Part shown: positions 17,401 to 21,598 of the stretch, in pieces
How the letters are laid out: each line of letters starts with the position of its first letter
How positions within the stretch are numbered: the first letter of the stretch is position 1
Source: Mesostigma viride
Lineage: Eukaryota > Streptophyta > Mesostigmatophyceae > Mesostigmatales > Mesostigmataceae
Assembly (NCBI GenBank): GCA_009746045.1
Contig: RPFO01000312.1
Location: forward strand, 2,944,779 to 2,966,376
Direction of reading: 5' to 3'
DNA: 21,598 bases
Translations under genes and position numbers: made by a program
Notes under the pieces: model-generated
Database searches by the model: none
Seen by the model: only the letters and a program-made list of their open reading frames with translations
What the model was told of the DNA's origin: nothing

Positions 17401-20329
17401 TATCCACAGGATCTGGAGTCCAGTGGCCTTATCCGCCGCATGGACAAGTTTGACAAGTACCTCCACGGCGCGGCCGCGGTGGTGCCGGAGCTGGCGCAGT
17501 CCGTGCCCTACTGGTTCGGCGACGCGTCCCTGCAGACGTCCATCCTGTCCTCCTCGGCCCACGACGGCACTGTGCCCGCGATGGCCAAAGTCCGAGTATC
17601 TGCCAGGGAGATGGGCGCCCAATCGGACGCGAATGGGATGAACGGGAACGATATGAACGGGCACGCCACACATGGCGCGCATACGGGGCCTGTGAGGGAC
17701 ATAAGTAAGTATGTTTGGGTGGTTTCCCGTGTCAGATGAGATCAATTCACTTAGATAATTGCTGGGAAGTTTTTTTTTTCTTCTTCTCTCAACGGGGGGG
17801 GGGGGTACTGTTGTGCTGGATGCACCCCTTTTGTTTTTCCCACGCTTGATTTGGGGTATTGTTAGTCTAGGGCCAAAGGATTGGATTTAGCCGTACTTGT
17901 AGGGGGTGCTGACATTCTCTCTGTCATTTGCGGTGTAGCTTTTTGAACTTTGAATGACAAAGTGATCTGTGTGTTTGTTTCTGAGTTGCTGTTTTCACTG
18001 GGGATTTCATACGGTAGTATGTGAGGTGCCATGGCACGTTTACACCGAGACCTTCCTGGCTTTGAGCCAGAAAGAGCCGCCTGTTAAAGGAAATAATCAA
18101 GCGACAAAAATGTTCTGCTCATGCTTGCCAGGTAAAGGCAATTCTTTGAATGTCCACGGTATCTGCTTCTTGTGTTCACTTGCATTTACTGGAGAAGTCC
18201 TGAAGCTGAACTAGCGGTTTTTAATGATATATAGGCACATGGGGGGGGGTATTCGTGATTTGACCACAATAATCTGCCAGTGCGCGCGCTGCTACCGCAG
18301 TTCCCCAAGTTCCCATCTTCTCCCAGGTACCGCAGTGTTTTCACCATTAGAACATCTCTTCCACGCCTGCACCCTATTCGCTAACTTGCCACCAGATGCG
18401 AAAAAGAGCCCATCTCCACCACCCTCATTGCTAATGGCGCCAAGGTCAACATCTCCACCATCCAAATCGCTAATGGCACCAAGGCCGATTCTCTCATCTC
18501 CACCACCCTCATTGCTAATGGCTCCAAGGCCGATTCTCCCATCTCCACCGCCCTAATCGCTAATGGCACCAAGGCCGATTCTTACATTTCCACCCCCCCT
18601 TTTACCCCATGGGTTGATGGCCCCACCAGGCGCGACCAATGGCGAAGTCTCGTCGGAGATCAAAGAGGATAAGTCCGGGCCGACCGTGAACGGGCCCCTC
18701 AAGGACGGGAGCGCTGCAGTGACGGACGCAAGAAGCTCCAAGTCCGCCGCCCTCATCCGCGTGGCCACGATGGCCGCGGTCGCGGTGGGCCAGCGGCGCA
18801 AGTACAACCGCACGCGGCACGGGACGGGCCTCGTGGGCCTGTTCACCTGGCTGCTGGGCGACCGCCCCGAGTGGCCCGAGGAGATCAACACGGTGAACCC
18901 AAAGGCATTTCTCGCGAACGAGCGCACGTTCCTGAGCTGGCTGCACACGGGCGTCACGATGGGGAGCGTGGCGACGGCGATCATCGCGTTCAGCTCGACC
19001 AAGGCACGCGACACCACCGCGGTACGTATCCAGGTCAGTTTGCTGTGTCCATTTGCAATGCTCGATCTCGTCAACTAGTTTGTCCTTGTCAACTAGTTCG
19101 TCCTTTGCAACTAGTCCATTCTTGTCAACTTGTTCGTTCTTGTCAACTAGTTCGCTCTAGTCCATTCATTCTTCTCAAGAGCCCATGTCCCATGGTCAGT
19201 TCGACGAAAGTGCACAATAGCACCGCGGTATGTTTCCTGCGCGGCACTGCTCTTACGACTTGTGTTTAGAAATAAGAATTGCTGTATCTGCTATGTATCT
19301 GTTATTTCAGTGCGATAGTTGCGTTCCGCTTGACGGATAGCACCGCGGTATGCTCTCTTCTGCCCCGTTAGTAACGTGTGTGGGAGATTAGGGCATTTTT
19401 CTGGTTATACCTCCATGGGTACTGCACAGCACAGGCGTCTTAGGATGCCATGATATTTCCCGGTTGCCACCATGCTGTTGAGGGCGTTCTGACAGAGAAC
19501 ATGCCCCTGTCCAGAGGTGACTGGTCCGCTGCTTTTTTGGTGAGGCCCACTACCTAGGCCGGTAGCCCGGCTGCAACAGAAAACCCCATTAGGGATCACG
19601 ATGGGTGCCATCCCCACTCACGCCTGTGCTGCCTCACGTCCCTGGAAAAGCAGACAGCGGAGGAATTCATCATCATTACTCAGTTGCCTCAGTCCTTGAC
19701 TTGAGCATACCGCCATCCCAGGCAGAAACATGATCGAACACCCATGACCATCACTTCCAGGTTTCCTTTAGTTCTGTTCCCACTATCTCTCTCTCCCCCT
19801 TGCTAATTTCTTTAGTTATACTTTTATATAAGCTTTTCTGTTATTTGAAGTTCTCACTTGTCATTTTAATTTTTCGACCTTGAACTCGATCCCCCGGTTC
19901 CCCCGGATCCCTCCTTTGTTTTCCTCCTTTGTTTTGGCGGGTGTCAGCAGCAGCTGGGCCTGATGCCCTTGGCCGCACCCATGCTGGTCATCTCACACGC
20001 ACGACCCTCCCTGTTGACTGACTTTCCCCTGTTCTCTCACCCTTTGTCCTCCCGTTCTCTGCCCCTCCCCTTGATGCTTGCGTCTACCCCTGATGCTCTT
20101 GCCTCAGGTGCTCTTCATGCAGAAGCTCGGTCTCATGCTGCTGCCCGCGTCCATGTTCGTCATCGTGTACGGCCTGTGGAACTTCCACGCGCGCTGCTTT
20201 GCGATCAGCAAGCTGCGTGGGGACAACATTGTAGACCGGCGGGGCCCCTTCCTGGTCGCGGTGCTCATGGTCCTGCTCCTGTGCGCGATCGCGTCGAGGG
20301 CGTTTGCGCGCATGGAGGGCATGCGATGA
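8262..20329 (+). CDS. VTC: VTC paralog A, complete SPX-VTC-DUF202 protein
   Basis: Predicted membrane subunit of the vacuolar transporter chaperone complex. Ten exons join in frame: 8262-8471, 8780-8942, 10218-10414, 11730-11862, 13110-13384, 14950-15192, 16090-16281, 17410-17704, 18630-19021 and 20108-20329 (TGA at 20327), giving 773 residues; yeast VTC proteins of this layout have 721-835. SPX is about 1-160 (Y24, K28 and KILKKHDK 134-141 kept). The VTC domain is about 192-500 (SYWVH 198-202, IRLRW 298-302, DKFDKYLHG in exon 8). A polar Asn/Met/His-rich linker follows. DUF202 begins near 640, with [16 protein letters not shown] and three hydrophobic segments at about 670-690, 703-725 and 746-763. 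Ser198, Val315, Gln409 and Ser454 stand where polymerases have Lys, Lys, Arg and the metal-binding Glu, so it is probably a regulatory subunit. It is divergent from paralog B and shares its intron phases. The family is certain; subunit role is inference. Confidence 0.93.
8780..8942 (+). CDS. paralog A exon 2: SPX helices
   Basis: 54 codons plus one base. It starts [15 protein letters not shown] after GGGCAG, is Glu/Leu-rich and helical, and ends SSLEKF with phase 1 before GTAATT. The split Val codon is completed by exon 3. Confidence 0.9.
8943..10217 (+). other. intron 2 of paralog A
   Basis: 1.28 kb from GTAATT to a C-rich acceptor. It holds a pyrimidine tract at 9377-9425 (mostly C with T) and a loose repeat of GTCCTKGGCTCSTTTGCC near 10012-10068. 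No coding or RNA gene was recognised. Confidence 0.75.
10218..10414 (+). CDS. paralog A exon 3: SPX inositol-pyrophosphate binding motif
   Basis: The same length (197 bp) as exon 3 of paralog B. It encodes [18 protein letters not shown] and ends ALGGE before GTGCGC. Inositol pyrophosphates bind the Lys cluster of this helix in SPX proteins. Confidence 0.95.
10754..10771. repeat. C18 run
   Basis: An unbroken run of C in intron 3 of paralog A, about 60 bp before the pentanucleotide array. Confidence 0.95.
10829..11400. repeat. (ACAGC/ACAAC)n pentanucleotide array in paralog A intron 3
   Basis: About 114 five-base units, nearly all ACAGC or ACAAC. Units are almost all ACAGC from about 10836 to 10940, mixed in the middle, and all ACAAC from about 11306 to the end. 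Rare variants are GCTCA near 11048-11058, an AATAC unit near 11191 and CATAA near 11300. Open frames through it (Thr/Gln/His/Asn or Cys/Leu/Val repeats) are by-products. Confidence 0.98.
11730..11862 (+). CDS. paralog A exon 4: start of VTC domain
   Basis: 44 codons plus one base (phase 1), donor GTAACT. It encodes [20 protein letters not shown], the first VTC strand and helix. Ser198 replaces the Lys of KYWVH. Confidence 0.92.
11863..13109 (+). other. intron 4 of paralog A
   Basis: 1.25 kb from GTAACT. A G20 run lies 16 bp after the donor (11879-11898), and a short ACATGAAATGG repeat near 12258-12291. Otherwise there is no array or gene. The open frame that runs into exon 5 from 12686 lacks similarity before about 13110. 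Confidence 0.7.
13110..13384 (+). CDS. paralog A exon 5: VTC tunnel strands
   Basis: 91 codons plus two bases. It encodes [32 protein letters not shown] and [11 protein letters not shown]. The acceptor at 13108-13109 was chosen for phase 1 and a pyrimidine-rich lead; in-frame alternatives lie upstream, so the first ten or so residues are uncertain. The donor GTGGGT at 13385 is repeated downstream in decayed copies. Confidence 0.86.
13468..13725 (+). repeat. three decayed copies of paralog A exon 5 end and donor
   Basis: Copies near 13468-13525, 13580-13633 and 13701-13725 resemble 13336-13395. The second still reads TVERVTYA followed by a stop, then a GTGGGT donor-like site; the first reads RVERVT and then a stop. 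Spacing is roughly 100-135 bp. Confidence 0.75.
14019..14660. repeat. long pyrimidine tract, (CCCT)n, (CCCGCCCT)n, (CCCGCACT)n and C runs
   Basis: Nearly pure C/T on the plus strand inside paralog A intron 5. (TCCC)n runs about 14094-14266, CCCGCCCT units about 14270-14395, CCGCACTC units about 14396-14442, then C runs broken by T to 14660. The minus strand is G-rich with many G-tracts. Pro/Ser/Leu-rich and Gly/Arg/Glu-rich open frames here (up to 344 residues) are by-products. Confidence 0.97.
14673..14774. repeat. alternating CG tract and CCGT/CCAT repeats
   Basis: CGCGCGCGCGCTTGCGCGCAC is followed by GTACGTACGTGCGTACGCAC-like sequence, then CCGCCCGCCCGTCCGTCC and CCATCCATCC units. The alternating purine-pyrimidine part could adopt Z-DNA. 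Confidence 0.85.
14817..14860 (+). repeat. decayed copy of paralog A exon 6 acceptor and start
   Basis: CACAACCAGAACGTGA and CTTCCAGCTGCAAC match the acceptor and first codons of exon 6 (real junction at 14949/14950), about 124 bp upstream. A small indel breaks the frame after NVIAK. Confidence 0.75.
14950..15192 (+). CDS. paralog A exon 6: VTC helical region
   Basis: 81 codons, phase 0 on both sides. It encodes [18 protein letters not shown], then [19 protein letters not shown], with the Arg of the PxxR motif kept, and ends KEEPK before GTGAGC. The family Lys of SVKARF appears as Thr. Confidence 0.93.
15253..15295 (+). repeat. decayed copy of paralog A exon 6 end
   Basis: CGGTCCTCATTCATGGGCAA followed by GGGGAAGCCCAAAGG closely matches the last 14 codons of exon 6, but the donor GT is lost. 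Further weaker copies appear near 15494-15530, 15572-15630 (with AAGGTAAGC), 15668-15720 and 15776-15835 (with GGGTAAGC). Confidence 0.75.
15310..15450 (+). repeat. tandem repeat of about 64 bp in paralog A intron 6
   Basis: Two adjacent copies share TGGGTTTCTTATTTTACTAA / TGGTTTTCTTATTTTTCTAA and TTTTTGCTAAAGGGGAGGTC / TTTTTGCTTAAGGAGAGGTC. A truncated third start follows near 15437. Confidence 0.8.
15936..15980 (+). repeat. decayed copy of paralog A exon 7 acceptor and start
   Basis: GTCATCACCAG, then GTGCAGCTCGTCACTCGC, resembles GTCACCAG / GTGCAGCTGGACACCAGC at the real exon start, about 140 bp upstream of it. Confidence 0.65.
16090..16281 (+). CDS. paralog A exon 7: VTC metal-site region
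   Basis: 64 codons. It encodes [40 protein letters not shown] and LPDWVQ, donor GTACAT. The VRISLDT Arg is Gln409, and the metal-binding Glu of LEVKL is Ser454. Confidence 0.94.
16360..16515 (+). repeat. decayed copies of paralog A exon 7 end and donor
   Basis: CACTGGATGCAGGTACATGG (near 16374) and GGACTGGGTGCAGGTC (near 16492) repeat the exon end GGACTGGGTGCAGGTACATT. Each keeps a GCAG/GT site. Weaker relatives occur near 16600, 16640 and 16715. Confidence 0.75.
16838..17300 (+). repeat. array of exon 8 acceptor-plus-start copies, 98 bp period
   Basis: Three almost identical 98 bp units (starting about 16929, 17027 and 17125) and more diverged ones on either side resemble the intron end and start of exon 8. 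The first diverged copy reads [10 protein letters not shown] after CAG; the last reads LECDDLIQ; the real exon reads [10 protein letters not shown]. All lie upstream of the functional acceptor at 17409. Confidence 0.82.
17410..17704 (+). CDS. paralog A exon 8: end of VTC domain and linker
   Basis: 98 codons plus one base. It encodes [20 protein letters not shown] and SVPYWFGD, closing the VTC domain, then a polar linker containing [19 protein letters not shown]. It ends RDI plus one base before the strong donor GTAAGT. Confidence 0.93.
17705..18629 (+). other. intron 8 of paralog A
   Basis: From GTAAGT to CACCAG. It contains G-runs near 17796-17805 and 18241-18249 and ends in the 45 bp repeats. 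The open frame at 17969-18214 (81 residues, Cys/Phe-rich) has no recognisable motif. Confidence 0.7.
18393..18600 (+). repeat. 45 bp tandem repeats leading into the exon 9 acceptor
   Basis: Four units of the form CATCTCCACC-N-CTAATGGCNCCAAGG, the first 39 bp and the others 45 bp, just before the acceptor. The last partial unit merges into TTGATGGCCCCACCAGG, the real junction, so the units look like decayed copies of it. Confidence 0.82.
18630..19021 (+). CDS. paralog A exon 9: linker, DUF202 start and membrane segment 1
   Basis: 130 codons plus two bases. After a charged linker comes [32 protein letters not shown] (the DUF202 signature) and the first hydrophobic helix ([13 protein letters not shown]). 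It ends KARDTTA before GTACGT, also repeated downstream. Confidence 0.94.
19068..19165 (+). repeat. GTCAACTAGTTCGTCCTT tandem repeat
   Basis: Four to five imperfect units of about 18-20 bp in paralog A intron 9, each with an ACTAGT core. Confidence 0.85.
19197..19360 (+). repeat. two decayed copies of paralog A exon 9 end and donor
   Basis: Near 19198-19233 the sequence reads [10 protein letters not shown] and then GTATGT, against [10 protein letters not shown] and GTACGT at the real exon end. A second copy near 19320-19354 ends ATAGCACCGCGGTATGC. Spacing from the real donor is about 207 and 328 bp. Confidence 0.8.
19941..20000 (+). repeat. decayed copy of paralog A exon 10 acceptor and start
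   Basis: After GTCAGCAG it reads [15 protein letters not shown], clearly related to [15 protein letters not shown] at the real start of exon 10, about 155 bp downstream. It is not joined in frame with the rest of the exon. Confidence 0.8.
20108..20329 (+). CDS. paralog A exon 10: membrane segments 2 and 3, stop
   Basis: 73 codons and TGA. It encodes [19 protein letters not shown] and [15 protein letters not shown], separated by a basic loop ([12 protein letters not shown]), and ends MEGMR. Three membrane helices in total agree with the VTC family. Confidence 0.94.
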   Translation: MLFMQKLGLMLLPASMFVIVYGLWNFHARCFAISKLRGDNIVDRRGPFLVAVLMVLLLCAIASRAFARMEGMR

Positions 20330-20475
20330 ACGGGGGGGGGCGTGTGATGGAAGCGAGGACATACCGTACAGGCGAGGGCATGGAAGGCTTGCGGTGAGAG
20401 CGGAACGTGTGACGGAAGCGAGGACACGCAGTGAGCGAGCGCGGCGCGTTGGGTGTACGCGAGGGCATGCGGTAC
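20313..20475 (+). repeat. direct repeats spanning and following the stop codon
   Basis: CGTGTGATGGAAGCGAGGAC at 20341 recurs as CGTGTGACGGAAGCGAGGAC at 20406, a 65 bp offset. GAGGGCATGCGATGAAC at the stop codon has relatives near 20377-20397 and 20459-20474. This is probably 3' untranslated sequence. Confidence 0.75.
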
Positions 20476-21598
20476 CAGGGATAGAACCAAGCAGGCTCCC
20501 CCGCAGGCAAGCAAACAACCAAGCAGTTGCCAATTAAGTGATGTCACGGCTTTGGCTGTCTCATCGATATCACAATGGGGGGCAACGCCAGTAGCATGTG
20601 AAGCAGGAGCAAGGGAAGCAAGTGAGCCAGCAAGCGAGCAGGGGAATGGACTTGCGGCAGTAACTAGACCTGGCGTCGATGAACCCTGGCCAAAGGTGCG
20701 CGAAGAGCATGCGAAGGGCAGCAGCGCCTCAGTGTCCATCATGAACGTGGATTGGTCACACTGGTGGACGCTGTGGCCACCGCTTGGCGAGGCAGCCTCT
20801 AATCTAGTTGCAGCAGGCGGGTGGCGGTGCATTTCTTGTACTGTGGTTAGTGTACGCGGCTTCCTCCTTCTACCTCTTGGTGAGGCAGCCCCTATTCTAG
20901 AGAGCCTACTGAAGTGGTGGAGTTCTGCAGTGTTGTGGGCATGGGTGGCGTGTGCAAGGGAGTGGCATCCGTCTTTCCCACGTCTCCCTGAAGGTGTCCC
21001 TACCTTAACTCTCACGTTACCTTCTCAAGGAGCCCCTGCATCAATTGGCGATGTCGGGGTCAGCAGGACGTGGCAGCGGAGGCCGTCTGGTTCCAACCGC
21101 CCGCCAAGGCGGGAAGCTAGGATCTAGGATATAGGATGGTGCAGGCCAGGGGTTTGCCAGCATAGCGAGATAAGGCTTGCTGGTAAAGCTGCCCAGGGTA
21201 GTTTGTACATCTAAAGATTACGTTCTTAGTCTGTGCATACTTTGCTCACGACATGAAACTTTACGTAGGTAGCGATATGATGCTGTGGTGTGTTGGCCCA
21301 GTGTGGAGTGCAGTAAAGCGTGTGCACATGAGTGATCATTGCCGAGTGCGGCTGCGGATGGCCAGGTGCGTCATGTGCCCTATGGAGGTGTCTGCTCGCC
21401 TGGTGCTAGTTACCAAGTAGCCTGCCCGTTTGAGTTTGACGAGTGTCATGCGGGCATGCACTGCCTGATTGAGCATTTTGTTGTGCTCTCTTTCGGGCCA
21501 CTACGGTCATTAGGAGTGTCTAGAATGAGGAACTTGTACGGGGTCTGATAACGTAGCAGTAGTCTAGCTACAAAGTGGTAGTTATCACTCAGGTAGAC
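20330..21598. other. region downstream of paralog A, no gene recognised
   Basis: Contains the stop-codon repeats and a loose direct repeat of about 93 bp (TTGGYGAGGCAGCC at about 20784 and 20877). The longest frames (224 residues plus strand, 303 minus strand) are repeat-rich, lack motifs, and the minus one overlaps exon 10. The last 450 bp show nothing I can name. A poly(A) signal was not identified. Confidence 0.65.

Noticed and set aside
20104-21015. 303-residue minus-strand open frame
   Set aside because: It overlaps exon 10 antisense; composition is unlike the VTC exons, and no domain or splice context is visible.
20453-21127. 224-residue plus-strand open frame downstream of paralog A
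   Set aside because: It overlaps loose direct repeats, has no motif and no clear start context; more likely 3' flank.

Overview
The window looks like nuclear DNA of a photosynthetic or other single-celled eukaryote. The genes are broken by spliceosomal GT-AG introns, the exons are GC-rich, and the introns are full of simple repeats. The only protein-coding content I can support is a head-to-head pair of paralogous genes for vacuolar transporter chaperone (VTC) proteins. VTC proteins belong to the SPX-VTC-DUF202 family, which makes inorganic polyphosphate and moves it into vacuoles or acidocalcisomes. This full-length architecture is known from fungi, trypanosomatids and many algae but not from land plants. 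A green alga is my best guess from composition and content, but the lineage cannot be fixed from this sequence.

Layout: gene B lies on the minus strand, from its start codon at 6949 leftward off the window at position 1. Eight exons are visible; the rest of the VTC domain and the membrane domain lie outside. Next comes a 1.3 kb shared upstream region (6950-8261) holding two CACGTG palindromes. Gene A lies on the plus strand from 8262 to 20329 as ten exons giving a predicted 773-residue protein: SPX domain, VTC tunnel domain, Asn/Met/His-rich linker, and a DUF202 domain with three membrane segments. The last 1.27 kb (20330-21598) holds no gene I can support. All seven introns that can be compared have the same phase and place in both genes, so the pair arose by duplication after those introns existed. 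Both copies keep the SPX ligand residues, but both appear to lack several residues needed for polyphosphate polymerisation, so they look like regulatory (Vtc2/3-like) subunits rather than the polymerase.

Three things stand out. First, at most exon edges of gene A, and at some of gene B, the adjoining intron carries decayed extra copies of the exon edge plus its splice site. These copies often still translate to recognisable versions of the exon but carry stops or frameshifts. They lie on the intron side of the edge in every case, as if these introns grew by tandem duplication across splice junctions. Second, the two genes are a mosaic: long stretches of exons 3, 5 and 7 are nearly identical at nucleotide level, silent sites included, while neighbouring exons have diverged strongly. 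This suggests gene conversion between the inverted copies. Third, the introns hold large low-complexity tracts: a 570 bp array mixing ACAGC and ACAAC units, a 600 bp pyrimidine tract, a GA repeat with a 25-G run, and a decayed GAATC-like array. These create long but spurious open frames.
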